Part shown: one piece after another, positions 7,502 through 16,626 of the stretch
Numbering within the stretch: the first letter of the stretch is position 1
Layout of the letters: the number at the start of each line of letters is the position of its first letter
Assembly: GCF_022662105.1 (NCBI RefSeq)
Contig: NZ_JAKMCP010000002.1
Location: forward strand, 372,001-436,000
Source of the DNA: Aestuariivivens sediminis
Lineage (GTDB): Bacteria > Bacteroidota > Bacteroidia > Flavobacteriales > Flavobacteriaceae
Direction of reading: 5' to 3'
Length of the DNA: 64,000 bases
Made by a program: the position numbers and the translations under genes
Notes under the pieces: model-generated
Database searches by the model: none
What the model saw: the letters and a program-made list of their open reading frames with translations, nothing else
What the model was told of the DNA's origin: nothing

Positions 7502-8641
7502 ATGAATCACTTATTGAACTGCGAGAACAACACATTATTCAATATCTATTCTGTACCAGTCATGATATTGTTTATGACCACATCTTGTATTGAGTTTAAT
7601 GCCCAGAATAAAGAGATGAGAACCTCCGGTCGGATCACTAAGGAGATGGTTTCAAAGATACAAACAGACATCGACCCTGAATTTGTTTACGAATATGAAC
7701 AAACAAAATTCGTACCCCCCAAGGGCAAAACGCTGTTGGTCATGGGCCAAACCGTTGAACGGATTGCTGAGTACATGAACCATTTCCCGAATCAACCCAT
7801 TCCTGGCGGCTGGGCCGCTTACTGGGGGATTCCTGAATTTAAAGGTGTTAAGGAGGCTCATAAAAATACTGAAGTTGGCCATACTCAAAACCATCAAATG
7901 CTTATTGATGAATTTCCCAATACAGTTGTTCAAAGTGCAATGTGGATGGTAGGAAAATGGGATGTTGCAAAAAAGGCCGGCGACGGTGATTATGATGACG
8001 TGATTAAAAAATACAGCGCTTGGGCTAAATCCGTGGACCGACCTATCTACCTCAGGATCGGATATGAATTTGACGGGCCTCACAACGCGTTGGAACCCGA
8101 AGAGTATGTCCGGGCATACAGGCATATCGTGGATCTTATGCGAGCCAAAGGTGTAAAAAATATCGCCTTTGTCTGGCATTCCTACGCCTCCACACCGTTC
8201 AAAAATCACCCATTGTCTGCTTGGTATCCGGGTGATGACTATGTGGACTGGGTGGCTATCTCAGTCTTTGGCCATGCATATGATGGTACAGATTTTGGTC
8301 CAGATTGTGATACCGTTCTTCAATTTGCCAAAGAACATAAGAAACCCGTAATGATTGCTGAGTCTAGCCCGATAAAAGGTGTTGATAAGGAAAGCGCTAT
8401 GGCCTGGGATCAATGGTTTGTCAATTTCTTCACCTTCACCTATTCCAAGAACATAAAGGCCATCAGTTTTATAAACGAAGACTGGACCAGTTTTGGAATG
8501 GCAGGAATTGAAGCGTGGAAGGATAGTCGTCTCTACAACAACAGCCAGGTATCCGAGGCATGGTTTAAAGAGACAAATAAAGACCGCTATTTGAAGCAAT
8601 CAACAGATCTATTTAAGCAGTTGGGATATGAGAAGTATTAG
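7502..8641 (+). CDS. GH26-like glycoside hydrolase lipoprotein (mannanase-type fold)
   Basis: A 379-residue putative glycosidase of the GH-A clan TIM-barrel type, related to GH26 beta-mannanases. Residues 1-29 form a lipoprotein signal ending MTTSC. The start ATG 7502 is preferred to in-frame ATG 7469 because the latter lies within the repeat-bearing spacer and 7502 is preceded by an A-rich stretch. The candidate acid/base is E189 (YLRIGYEFDGPHN) and the candidate nucleophile is E287 (PVMIAESSP). Between them lie FVWHSYA and DWVAISVFGHA, typical of strand ends in this clan. Exposed on the envelope, it would cut a beta-linked polysaccharide; mannan is only a guess. No SusC/D genes accompany it. 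Confidence 0.72.
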   Translation: MNHLLNCENNTLFNIYSVPVMILFMTTSCIEFNAQNKEMRTSGRITKEMVSKIQTDIDPEFVYEYEQTKFVPPKGKTLLVMGQTVERIAEYMNHFPNQPIPGGWAAYWGIPEFKGVKEAHKNTEVGHTQNHQMLIDEFPNTVVQSAMWMVGKWDVAKKAGDGDYDDVIKKYSAWAKSVDRPIYLRIGYEFDGPHNALEPEEYVRAYRHIVDLMRAKGVKNIAFVWHSYASTPFKNHPLSAWYPGDDYVDWVAISVFGHAYDGTDFGPDCDTVLQFAKEHKKPVMIAESSPIKGVDKESAMAWDQWFVNFFTFTYSKNIKAISFINEDWTSFGMAGIEAWKDSRLYNNSQVSEAWFKETNKDRYLKQSTDLFKQLGYEKY

Positions 8642-8961
8642 TTAAAACCTTTCGACCTAGCCTAACAAATCAATAATACAAAAATTGTAATAGTCGTAAT
8701 TCACCATCTCACGGAGACCAGTGAGCAGCTAGACCTTGTACCCTATTTAATGAACAGCTTAACACTACATCATATTAAGGGATTTTAAATTTAAGTCGTG
8801 TGTAATGCATTGCCATTATCCTTCCTCCAACGAAAATCCTGCGGATGTTACCATGGTTTGATTTTATTTGCTAACTTAGGTTCTTAAACATGCAACAAAC
8901 CACACACAAACCACTATGCTCCATGATAACCAACTCATACGAATACTAAAATTTACATAAA
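8642..8961. repeat. 320-base spacer with repeat fragments, no gene
   Basis: No coding signal is seen. Bases 8774-8795 match 1746-1767 (19 of 22). Bases 8830-8896 parallel 6694-6759: CGAAAATCCTGCGGAT, then GGTTTG, then TGCTAACTTAG (8869-8879), then CTTAA and GCAAC. The last part (ACAAACCACTATGCTCC) looks like a decayed ACAACCCCGTTGTGC end. Confidence 0.5.
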
Positions 8962-9645
8962 ATGAATCAAATTATTACGGCATTTGTTTTAACGGGAATC
9001 TTGATTTCTTGTAATTCTTCCAACAAGACCAAAAATTCAACAGAGGAGTCCTATGCTACAGAAAATGTAACCCAAACGGCATCAAACGAACTGGAAAACC
9101 ATGTAGTGGCTATTGATACCGATGCCGCTTTAATTGCAACAGCACTAATGGCTGCTCCTAAAGAAAGCAGAGCAGGATGCAAAGTTATAGGCTACAATAT
9201 GGCCGGTGAATTTGTGACCCTCAAAGAAGGTGATAACGAATTTATTGTTCTCGCAGATGATCCAAAAAAATCCGGATTCAGTGCAGCGTGCTACCATAAG
9301 GACCTGGAACCTTTTATGGCCAGAGGACGAGAACTTAGAGCCATGGGAAAGTCGGCGGATGAAATCTTCGATATCCGGGAAGCAGAAGCAAAATCGGGTA
9401 AGCTGGATATGGGAAAACCGGGATCTACACTACACATTTACTATGGACCCGATGATTTGTATGATCCCCAAACTTCTGAAGTGCAAGGGGCTCAATACCG
9501 GTATGTAGTCTATTTACCATTCGCCACTGCCGCATCTACCGGACTTCCGGAACAACCTGTAAGGGCTAACCATCCCTGGATTATGAATCCTGGAACACAT
9601 AAAGCACACATCATGATTTCACCTTTATCCGAAGAACGTAAATAA
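8962..9645 (+). CDS. Lipoprotein of unknown function
   Basis: A 227-residue protein that I do not recognise. The signal is MNQIITAFVLTGILISC (cysteine at 17), followed by a Ser/Thr/Asn-rich linker to about residue 45. The globular part starts at about 50 and has two separate cysteines (AGCKVIGYN and AACYHKD) and a mid region rich in charged helix (ARGRELRAMGKSADEIFDIREAEAKSG). It ends with THKAHIMISPLSEERK. The distribution suggests a folded periplasmic or surface domain rather than a repeat protein. Neighbours give no hint, since each is separated by a spacer of 200-320 bases. Confidence 0.7.
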   Translation: MNQIITAFVLTGILISCNSSNKTKNSTEESYATENVTQTASNELENHVVAIDTDAALIATALMAAPKESRAGCKVIGYNMAGEFVTLKEGDNEFIVLADDPKKSGFSAACYHKDLEPFMARGRELRAMGKSADEIFDIREAEAKSGKLDMGKPGSTLHIYYGPDDLYDPQTSEVQGAQYRYVVYLPFATAASTGLPEQPVRANHPWIMNPGTHKAHIMISPLSEERK

Positions 9646-9774
9646 TCTAAAAGAGAAACAACGAATACACCACAGCAAGTACAGCTCATTGCTTCAGATT
9701 TTGCTTATGCCAATTCGCTTCGCTCGTGTCCTCGTGGAAAATGCATGGCCAGAACTATTACCAAGTTTTCTTTT

Positions 9775-9783
9775 CTAAATTAG
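9775..9783. repeat. CTAAATTAG repeat fragment in the 9646-9866 spacer
   Basis: CTAAATTAG recurs at 6733-6741 and 24275-24282 (ACTAAATTAGC context) and, with one change, at 8871-8879. The spacer also holds CCTCGTGGAAAATG near 9730, like the CGTGGATTTTC segment at 6705. Confidence 0.4.
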
Positions 9784-9866
9784 TAATGAAATCAATGGAA
9801 CAAATCGAAAATTCGAAAAAGTTAAACCCTATTCGAATCATTGGAAGTAATTAAATAAAACCGATT

Positions 9867-10799
9867 ATGCATAGGGAACTCAGATATGCCATTTTATTAG
9901 GTATCGCAATGGCTAATTCTATCACAAGCTGTAGACAGGAAAATGACCATTCGGAATTATCTAAAAATGTTTCGATCGAAACAAAAGTGGTGGAACTAAA
10001 CCCAGATGAAGAAAAAATTAAAACAACTATTAAAGAATTATTATTCGCTGCCGGAAACTATAATATTGCAGAATTGGAGACAATGATTTCCGATAAAGCA
10101 ATGCTCGGAATAAGCAGCTTAAAAGATGGTGTCTGGTCTAATTCAGAAATAGCCATTAATGATTTCTTTGAAAGTGTGAAACATCGAGAACGCCGTCCTT
10201 ACTGCGAAATACCGAATAACTTCGACATTCTAATTACAGAAGGTCAGGTAGCCTTGGCCAGAGCGGATTGCACGCTTCATAGATGGGGCATTCCACAAAC
10301 CAGTGAAGTAAACCATTTTACATTAATTAAAGACCATGGCAAATGGAAGGTACTCCATATCTCCTGGACTAAAGTGGCACTTTCAGAAGACCAAAAGAAT
10401 TATGATTTAGATATTTTCGCACGCGGATATGCACAGGCATGGTGCAGTCAAAGACCAAATTTTGTGTCCTCCTTTTTTGCAGAGGACGGTGAATTAGTGG
10501 TAAATAATGGAAAACCGGCAATAGGAACAGCGGCAATTACTCATGTTGCCCAAGGATTTATGGAGGCTTTTCCGGATATGATTGTTTCACTGGACAGTCT
10601 GACCACCAACAAAGCCAAAACAAAATTTCATTGGACACTTACAGGAACAAATGCGGGTCCAAATGGAACTGGAAACAAAGTGAATATTAACGGATTCGAA
10701 GAATGGACTTTAAATGATGATGGATTAATTCAAAAATCAAAAGGCCATTTTGATGAAAAAGAATATAAACGACAACTTGAATTTGGAGCGGATAAATAA
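9867..10799 (+). CDS. Lipoprotein with two SnoaL/NTF2-like domains
   Basis: A 310-residue lipoprotein: signal ending NSITSC (cysteine near 22). Two NTF2-like cone folds follow. The first is at about residues 48-165 (EEKIKTTIKELLFAAGNYNIAELE shortened; closing with FTLIKDHGKWKVLHISWTKV). The second is at about 175-305 (FARGYAQAWCSQRPNFVSSFF, DGELVVNNGKPAIGTAAI, closing with EEWTLNDDGLIQKSKGHFDE). SnoaL-like domains bind small hydrophobic ligands or catalyse isomerase or cyclase steps, and nothing here fixes which. A double domain in one secreted chain is common in Bacteroidota. The following FAD monooxygenase is 92 bases away across a repeat end. Confidence 0.75.
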   Translation: MHRELRYAILLGIAMANSITSCRQENDHSELSKNVSIETKVVELNPDEEKIKTTIKELLFAAGNYNIAELETMISDKAMLGISSLKDGVWSNSEIAINDFFESVKHRERRPYCEIPNNFDILITEGQVALARADCTLHRWGIPQTSEVNHFTLIKDHGKWKVLHISWTKVALSEDQKNYDLDIFARGYAQAWCSQRPNFVSSFFAEDGELVVNNGKPAIGTAAITHVAQGFMEAFPDMIVSLDSLTTNKAKTKFHWTLTGTNAGPNGTGNKVNINGFEEWTLNDDGLIQKSKGHFDEKEYKRQLEFGADK

Positions 10800-10861
10800 A
10801 AACTGTAGCCCACAGAGGCTCCAATGATAAGCACCCTACGGGATGCTGGGACACCGTAAAC

Positions 10862-10876
10862 GACCGTTGGCGATAA
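10862..10876. repeat. Short right-end-like motif (GACCGTTGGCGATAA)
   Basis: GACCGTTGGCGAT precedes the ATG at 10892 and resembles the CCGTTG/CGTTGG right ends at 5321, 6775 and 12218. Confidence 0.35.
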
Positions 10877-10891
10877 GTAAAGCGAGACACT

Positions 10892-12118
10892 ATGAAAATT
10901 GGAATAGTAGGGGGATCCATTGCCGGTTGTTCGGCAACCATTCTTTTAAGGAAGGCAGGACATGACGTCACCGTGTTTGAGCGGTCCACCAAGGCCTTGA
11001 CAGGCAGAGGTGGAGGTATTGGAACCACACCGGGTCTAATGGAAGAGATTAGAAAGGAAGGCCTTATCAAAGGAGATTTTGCCTATGTTCAAATTAATAA
11101 GATGCCATTCGTTGGCAAGAGCAGTGCTTCAGAACCTTATGGCAGGACGGCCTGGGCTTTGCCCATTAACTTTCATGTTTTCCAATGGAATGAACTTTGG
11201 AAAAACCTGAGGGCCAATGTCCCCGACGACTGTTATCAGGCAGGTATCAAAATAGTGAATGCCAAATCAATCCCCGACGGAAAGGTGGAACTGACCACAG
11301 AGTCAAAGGACAGACTCGTGTTCGACCTTGTGTTATTCGCAGATGGCTACAACTCCCTGGGGCGTCGTATTCTTTTTCCGGACAAGAAACTGAAATACAG
11401 AGGATATGTGCTTTGGAGAGGCCTGCTCCCTGAATCTAAAATAGAAAGTGCATCGCCTTTAAAGGATGGCATTCTCCGGTTGTCTTATGATAATGCACCC
11501 GGACATAATGTCGTTTATTTCATCCCTGATGAGAATGGGTCGATTAAAGAAGGCACACGTATGTTCAATTGGGCAGCCTATGTGGCCATTCCGGATTCTG
11601 AATTGGATGAACTTATGACGGATAGATGGGGGAAAATCAGATTCGGAACACTACCTCCGGGAACCATGACCAAAACAAATGAGGACCGACTGAAAAAGTT
11701 ACTGTCCAGATCTATTCCCAATCACTATGCAGAGGTAGTTAACAAAACCAAAGACAGCTACATACAGGTTATCTATACGCTGGATTTAGACCGCTATTGT
11801 AAAGACAGAATGTGCCTAATAGGAGATGCCGGAATAGTTGTTCCTCCCTTCACGGGTTCCGGAGTATTCAAAGGATATCATAACGTTAAAGACCTGGTCC
11901 ATTGTCTGAAGGAATACAGCAACCTGGAAGAGGCACTGGAACAGTGGAGCAAACGGCAACTCTTAACAGGTAAGCGCCTTTTGGCATTGGGGGAGCAAAT
12001 GGAGAAGGCCTTCATTTGGGAGCAGCTGGACTTTGCACATGTAGACGAGGATACCACCAGGAAGTGGTGGAAGGCATCCGTAACTTTTCCTGATCGTTTC
12101 AACTATGAAACGGGGTAA
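10892..12118 (+). CDS. FAD-dependent monooxygenase (PHBH/UbiH group)
   Basis: A 408-residue flavoprotein hydroxylase, group A: NAD(P)H plus O2 insert an oxygen into an aromatic or similar substrate. The dinucleotide-binding motif is GGSIAG (7-12) in IVGGSIAGCSATILLRKAGH, with an acidic strand end at VFERS (E30). The DG motif is at 151-152 (LFADGYNSLGRR) and the GD motif at 311-312 (CLIGDAGIVVPPFTGSGVFKG), which contacts the FAD ribose and pyrophosphate. Cytoplasmic with no signal. Length is typical. The substrate cannot be assigned and no pathway genes lie beside it. Confidence 0.9.
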   Translation: MKIGIVGGSIAGCSATILLRKAGHDVTVFERSTKALTGRGGGIGTTPGLMEEIRKEGLIKGDFAYVQINKMPFVGKSSASEPYGRTAWALPINFHVFQWNELWKNLRANVPDDCYQAGIKIVNAKSIPDGKVELTTESKDRLVFDLVLFADGYNSLGRRILFPDKKLKYRGYVLWRGLLPESKIESASPLKDGILRLSYDNAPGHNVVYFIPDENGSIKEGTRMFNWAAYVAIPDSELDELMTDRWGKIRFGTLPPGTMTKTNEDRLKKLLSRSIPNHYAEVVNKTKDSYIQVIYTLDLDRYCKDRMCLIGDAGIVVPPFTGSGVFKGYHNVKDLVHCLKEYSNLEEALEQWSKRQLLTGKRLLALGEQMEKAFIWEQLDFAHVDEDTTRKWWKASVTFPDRFNYETG

Positions 12119-12133
12119 AGCGAAACACTAGGG

Positions 12134-12223
12134 CCAAGAAGGGTTATAATACACTGCGCACCAATAAACAAAACCAAAAAATACTATCTTTAACTCCCAA
12201 CGGAATCATAGCCAAATCGTTGG
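12134..12223. repeat. Cassette-boundary-like repeat with inverted ends
   Basis: The left arm CCAAGAAGGGTTATAAT (12134-12150) is an imperfect inverted repeat of the right arm ATCATAGCCAAATCGTTGG (12205-12223). GGAATCATAGCCAAATCGTT (12202-12221) differs at one base from 5306-5325. Inside lies CCAAAAAATACTATCTTTAA (12174-12193), 19 of 20 identical to 7431-7450. The next ATG is 24 bases beyond the right arm. Confidence 0.6.
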
Positions 12224-12247
12224 AAACCATTAAAACAAAGAAATAAT

Positions 12248-13252
12248 ATGAAAGTAAAAGCTTATGCGGCCAAAGAGCCAAAAGGAAAATTGGAACCTTA
12301 TGCCTATGAATTAGATAAACCGGGACCGGAGGAAGTAGATATTAAGGTAGCCTATTGTGGAATTTGTCATTCCGATTTAAGTATGATAAACAACGATTGG
12401 GGCATGACCCAATATCCCATAGTGCCCGGTCATGAAATCGTAGGCGAAGTCATTGCTGCAGGTAACGCGGTTAAAAATGTAAAAATCGGAGACAAAGTTG
12501 GTTTAGGCTGGTTTTCAGCTTCATGTATGAGCTGTCAGGAATGTATGGATGGCGCGCATCATCTGTGTTCCAAAAGTGAAGCAACAATTGTAGGCAGGCA
12601 TGGCGGTTTTGCCGACTATGTCCGAGGACATTGGTCATGGGCCATTTCGCTTCCGGAAGGTATTGATATGAGTAAGGCCGGCCCCTTGCTATGTGGTGGA
12701 ATTACCGTCTTTAACCCCATAATAATAGCCGGTGTAAAACCAACCGATACGGTAGGTGTCATTGGAATTGGTGGCTTAGGACATATGGCACTTAAATTTT
12801 TAAAACATTGGGGTTGTGAAGTGGTGGCGTTTAGTTCTAATCCGGATAAGAAGGATCAGATTCTGGCCATGGGAGCGAACCAAGTTATAAATTCCAAAGA
12901 TCCTCAGGAATTGGAATCTATTGCAGGACGTTTAAATTTCATCCTAAATACCACCAATGTAAGTTTGGACTGGAATTCCTACCTGTCAACCTTGGCGCCA
13001 AAAGGGAAACTTCATACCGTGGGTGCCGTTTTAGAACCTATGGCAATCCCTGCATTTAGTTTAATTGGTGGAGAAAAATCTGTAGGCGGAAGTCCCTTGG
13101 GAAGCCCTGCGCTAACAAAAACAATGCTTGATTTTTGCGTAAGACACACTATTTATCCAACAACGGAGGAATTCCCCATGGAACAGGTAAACCAGGCACT
13201 CGAGCACCTTGAAGAAGGTAAAGCGCGTTTTAGAATCGTTCTAAAAAATTAA
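12248..13252 (+). CDS. Zinc-dependent NAD(P) alcohol dehydrogenase, CAD/YahK-like
   Basis: A 334-residue medium-chain dehydrogenase/reductase that reduces aldehydes or oxidises alcohols. Catalytic zinc ligands are seen as C40 (CGICHSD), H62 with E63 (VPGHEIVGEV) and C149 (GPLLCGG). The structural zinc tetrad is C93, C96, C99 and C107. The Rossmann motif is GIGGLG (about 173-178), followed by VVAFSSNPDKKD; Ser at the strand end favours NADP(H), as in the cinnamyl-alcohol-dehydrogenase branch. Full length and cytoplasmic. It sits alone between repeat-bearing spacers, so no pathway is indicated. Confidence 0.92.
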   Translation: MKVKAYAAKEPKGKLEPYAYELDKPGPEEVDIKVAYCGICHSDLSMINNDWGMTQYPIVPGHEIVGEVIAAGNAVKNVKIGDKVGLGWFSASCMSCQECMDGAHHLCSKSEATIVGRHGGFADYVRGHWSWAISLPEGIDMSKAGPLLCGGITVFNPIIIAGVKPTDTVGVIGIGGLGHMALKFLKHWGCEVVAFSSNPDKKDQILAMGANQVINSKDPQELESIAGRLNFILNTTNVSLDWNSYLSTLAPKGKLHTVGAVLEPMAIPAFSLIGGEKSVGGSPLGSPALTKTMLDFCVRHTIYPTTEEFPMEQVNQALEHLEEGKARFRIVLKN

Positions 13253-13382
13253 TAACTGCTCCCATCATGGTATTAAGGGCATTAAAATGCTTTCTTTGGT
13301 AAAATATTGTTTAGTTAATTCATTTGTTCAACTTACTGTTGGGATTTTTAATAGAATATGTAGATAATTAAATACAGATTTT

Positions 13383-14801
13383 ATGAAAAATTTATCTAAA
13401 AGTTTTACGTTTTTGTTCGTTGCTGTTTTTCTTATAATTTCCGCAAATCAATCCTTTGCACAACGTACTATCCATAATTCTATAGAAGGGATTTGGGTCG
13501 GCAAATTAGAGATCCCGGGAGCTGCCACACTTAGAATAGGGATAATAGTGAAGGAAGACGGTTCAGCAGAACTAAACATTATTGACCAAGCTACGGGAAA
13601 TATACCTATTGATGAGGTAAGCTATTTAGGGGATGGCGTAACGTTTATTTTAAACAAGTTAGGCATTACCATAAAGGGAAGGGTGAATGCGGATAAAGAT
13701 GCCATAGAAAGTGAATTTATGCAGCGTGATAGAAAATTTGCACTTCATTTAAGTCTGGTAGATGAACTCCCCAAATTAATCAGACCCCAAACACCAAAAG
13801 CACCATTTGGATATACCAGCAGGGAAGTAGAAATTGAAAACAAAAAGGCTAATATTACTTTACAGGGAACGCTTACATTACCTAAATCAAAGACCAAAGT
13901 TCCGGCTGTGATTCTCCTTACCGGTTCCGGACAACAGGGCCGTGACCAGGACATTGCCGGACACAAACCCTTTTGGGTCATTGCCGATTATTTAAGTGAA
14001 AACGGTATAGCTGTTTTGCGAATGGATGACCGCGGTATTGGAGGTTCGACAGGTGATTTTAATAGGTCAACTACTGGCGACTTTGCCTCAGACGCCTTGG
14101 CCGCTGTGGCGTATTTAAAAAAATGTGAGGGAATTGATTTGAATCATATTGGTTTATTGGGGCATAGCGAAGGTGGAAGTACCGCTGCAATTGCGGCCTG
14201 TCAGTCAAACGATGTGAAATTCATAATATCGCTTTCAGGTGGAATCGTAAATTTTGGAAGCATTGTTATACAACAAATATCGGACCGGTTGAAGTTGCAG
14301 AATGTACCAGAAGAAAACATCGAACTTGAAATGCAATGGCGTAGAACATTGTACGAAATCGTAAGAGAACCCATTGATTCGTCTGCAGCAGCAGAAAAAA
14401 TGTGGCATGCCTACAGGATATTACCAGAAAATGATATAAAAGCTATGAATTGGCCCGAGGGCAGGATGAATCATATGGTATCTCAATTGCTAAGTCCCTG
14501 GTGGAGGTATATCCTTTCTTTGGATGTCATATCCTTATATAAAAAAATAACATGTCCGGCTTTATTATTGTATGGAAGCAAAGATATGCAGGTAAACGCA
14601 AAAGAAAATTATGCTTTGATGGAAGAAGCAATAAAACCCAACAAGAAAAGTAATATTACCATTCAAATAATTGAGGGTGTAAATCACTTATATCAAACAG
14701 CAGGTACCGGTTCTGAGTATGAGTATGTTCAAATTGAAGAAACCATTTCACCGGAGGTTCTAAAATTAATAAGCGAATGGATTATCAATGATACCAATTA
14801 A
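13383..14801 (+). CDS. Exported alpha/beta hydrolase
   Basis: A 472-residue protein: signal peptide at 1-27 (cleavage likely after SFAQ), an N-terminal beta-rich domain at about 30-135 (SIEGIWVGKLEIPGAATLRI, common in Bacteroidota secreted hydrolases), and an alpha/beta-hydrolase domain at about 145-470. The catalytic triad is apparent: S262 in GHSEGG, D401 (YGSKDMQV) and H435 (GVNHLYQ). The oxyanion region is LLTGSGQQGRDQD. Serine esterase or acyl-peptidase-like activity is expected in the periplasm; the substrate is unknown. The upstream spacer ends with CTGTTGGGATTTT, similar to the other right-end motifs. Confidence 0.85.
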   Translation: MKNLSKSFTFLFVAVFLIISANQSFAQRTIHNSIEGIWVGKLEIPGAATLRIGIIVKEDGSAELNIIDQATGNIPIDEVSYLGDGVTFILNKLGITIKGRVNADKDAIESEFMQRDRKFALHLSLVDELPKLIRPQTPKAPFGYTSREVEIENKKANITLQGTLTLPKSKTKVPAVILLTGSGQQGRDQDIAGHKPFWVIADYLSENGIAVLRMDDRGIGGSTGDFNRSTTGDFASDALAAVAYLKKCEGIDLNHIGLLGHSEGGSTAAIAACQSNDVKFIISLSGGIVNFGSIVIQQISDRLKLQNVPEENIELEMQWRRTLYEIVREPIDSSAAAEKMWHAYRILPENDIKAMNWPEGRMNHMVSQLLSPWWRYILSLDVISLYKKITCPALLLYGSKDMQVNAKENYALMEEAIKPNKKSNITIQIIEGVNHLYQTAGTGSEYEYVQIEETISPEVLKLISEWIINDTN

Positions 14802-14803
14802 AG

Positions 14804-14905
14804 ATAAATTCTCATGTTTTTGGCATTGCTATTTATTATATCCTTTTTGTGACCGTTATGGTATTTACCATTGCATCAGAACCCGGTTGGGTGGATAATC
14901 TATAA
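14804..14905 (+). pseudogene. Possible remnant of a small membrane protein (DUF2938-like C-terminal piece)
   Basis: Directly after the hydrolase stop, one + frame reads SHVFGIAIYYILFVTVMVF followed by TIASEPGWVDNL and a stop. No start codon is in frame. The H-x(2)-GIA hydrophobic run ending PGW resembles a segment of DUF2938 membrane proteins as I remember them. It may be a gene fragment left by rearrangement, or chance. Confidence 0.3.
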
Positions 14906-15220
14906 ATATAACGTCTTATATAGCCGATATGTTAGGGGAAGTGGTTGAAGCTGCCGGTGTGGTGATGGGATACCGTTTATACCAATAGTTTTATCCCGGA
15001 ATGGAACGTCATGCATCGACTCCTTGGAAATAATACCTTTAAACAGTGCGGTCAGAGGCCGGTACATTCCAATTATGCCGCATAAAGACAGAGCGATGTT
15101 CAACCTAACCTCATTATCCGAACAGAGTCCAAGGAGGTAAAAAACGATAACCATTGCAAAGTGATGAGATATCAATGCGGAATGACCCGGAAAATAGAGC
15201 CCCGGAAAAAGACCATTCAA
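14900..15220 (-). other. Open frame of uncertain status in a 585-base gap (14802-15386)
   Basis: A 106-codon frame on the - strand. Its first half is plausible membrane protein (SHHFAMVIVFYLLGLC, then NIALSLCGIIGMY) and its second half looks non-coding (rich in P, R, L). It is preceded immediately by an in-frame stop. I do not recognise it. It could be a decayed gene. The rest of the gap (15221-15386) is AT-rich, with a CCCTAACTTAGTTAG stretch near 15241 that may be a decayed copy of the CTAAATTAG repeat; nothing else is seen. Confidence 0.25.
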
Positions 15221-15386
15221 AAAACTTTTATTAAATTTCGTCCCTAACTTAGTTAGTATACACGACCTTTAACCACTGATTTAAATTTCTGTTTTTCTAA
15301 AAGCGCGGTAAAACAGGTTTAATTTCAGATAAAAAAACAATCGGTGTTTATGCTGCAAAAAAATAGTATTCATAAATTAGAAAAGG

Positions 15387-16499
15387 ATGAAGGGTCCATT
15401 TAAAAATCCTTTTAATGCACAGACCATAGGTGTGACTTTACTACTTATTCTATGCTGTGGTGCATGCAAAACCGGCACGAGTAGTACAGAAAAGATTTAT
15501 ATCAAAGGGGTCTATGGCGATCCGGCGACTTTATTGCAAGCCGGTTATACTTTTAACGAATTGGGTGTGAATGCCCTATTTGTAAGAAGCTATTCGCTCA
15601 ACGATGAATTGTACTATGCAGCACGTGAACAAGGGTGCAAGGTTTTTGTAGAGTTTCCCGTATTACTTGGACGGCAATTTATTGAAGACCATCCGCAATG
15701 CCAACCTAGAGACACTACAGGGCAGGCATCACCTCCTGCCGATTGGTTTATGGGTGTTTGCCCAACCTGCCCTGATTTTAAAGCCGATAGAAGGCAGCAT
15801 CTTAAACGCCTACTTAATCAGTTTAAAGTAGATGGCATTTTTCTTGATTATCTGCATTGGCATGCCCAGTTCGAAACGCCCGAACCCATTTTACCTGAAA
15901 CCTGTTTCTGTGAGCGTTGTACAGCGTTGTTTTCAAAAAAATACAAAATAGAAATCCCTCAAGGAAACAGCGCCGACAGGTCCCATCATATCTTGTCTTT
16001 TCACGAAAGGGAGTGGAGGGATTGGCGTAGAAGCATATTAACCGATTGGATAAGAGATCTGAAACACATCTTAAAAAGTCACCAACCGGAATCCGCCTTA
16101 GGTTTATTTTATTGTGCCTGGTATCCGGATGAGTATGATGCTGCCCTTTATCGGATATTGGGTATAGATATAAATGACTTCGCCAAAGAAGCTGATGTCC
16201 TGGCTCCGATGCTCTTTCATCATATGACAGATCGCCCCGTCCGCTGGATTGGTGAATATACCACCTGGCTGGATTCGGTATGTCACGCCATACGTCCTGA
16301 ACATAAACCTGAAATTTGGCCCATTGTCCAGGCACATAATACTCCGGGAGAAGTGAGCCCTGCCGAATTTCGAGAAGCCATGCTGCAAGGTAGCGCCTTT
16401 CCATCAAGCGGAATCATGATGTTTTCGGATCGTGCTTTGCTCCAGGATCCGCGTAAATTGGAAATTATGAAATCATTATATGTAGTGGACCCTGAATAA
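15387..16499 (+). CDS. Lipoprotein, putative TIM-barrel glycosyl hydrolase-like
   Basis: A 370-residue lipoprotein: signal with lipobox CCGAC (cysteine near 27). Strand-like motifs at regular spacing suggest a TIM barrel of the uncharacterised glycosyl-hydrolase-like type: KGVYGDPATLLQAGYTFNELG, VNALFVRSYS, CKVFVEFPVLLG, DGIFLDYLHWHA (about residue 150), LGLFYCAWYPDEYD, ADVLAPMLFHHM and EIWPIVQAH. A CFCERCTALF motif (CxCxxC) after strand 4 and CPTCPDF earlier could bind metal or form disulfides; FCxxC-type segments are known in several such putative glycosidases. The Asp in FLDYLHWH is a candidate catalytic residue. The function is inferred from fold-like patterns only. Confidence 0.6.
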   Translation: MKGPFKNPFNAQTIGVTLLLILCCGACKTGTSSTEKIYIKGVYGDPATLLQAGYTFNELGVNALFVRSYSLNDELYYAAREQGCKVFVEFPVLLGRQFIEDHPQCQPRDTTGQASPPADWFMGVCPTCPDFKADRRQHLKRLLNQFKVDGIFLDYLHWHAQFETPEPILPETCFCERCTALFSKKYKIEIPQGNSADRSHHILSFHEREWRDWRRSILTDWIRDLKHILKSHQPESALGLFYCAWYPDEYDAALYRILGIDINDFAKEADVLAPMLFHHMTDRPVRWIGEYTTWLDSVCHAIRPEHKPEIWPIVQAHNTPGEVSPAEFREAMLQGSAFPSSGIMMFSDRALLQDPRKLEIMKSLYVVDPE

Positions 16500-16626
16500 A
16501 TGATTCCCTGGAGATTGAAAAGAAACAAGAAGCAATGGACTTCGTTGGCAAAGCGTTAAAACTAAGTTTAAGTATCAAATAGCTGAATATCGCCAGAATA
16601 ATCCTGAAGCGCATTTCACAAGAAAC

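Noticed and set aside
7652-8209. 185-codon frame on the - strand
   Set aside because: Antisense to the GH26-like gene; composition and motifs support the + strand frame.
15823-16407. 194-codon frame on the - strand
   Set aside because: Antisense to the lipoprotein at 15387, whose signal peptide and barrel-like motifs are clear.
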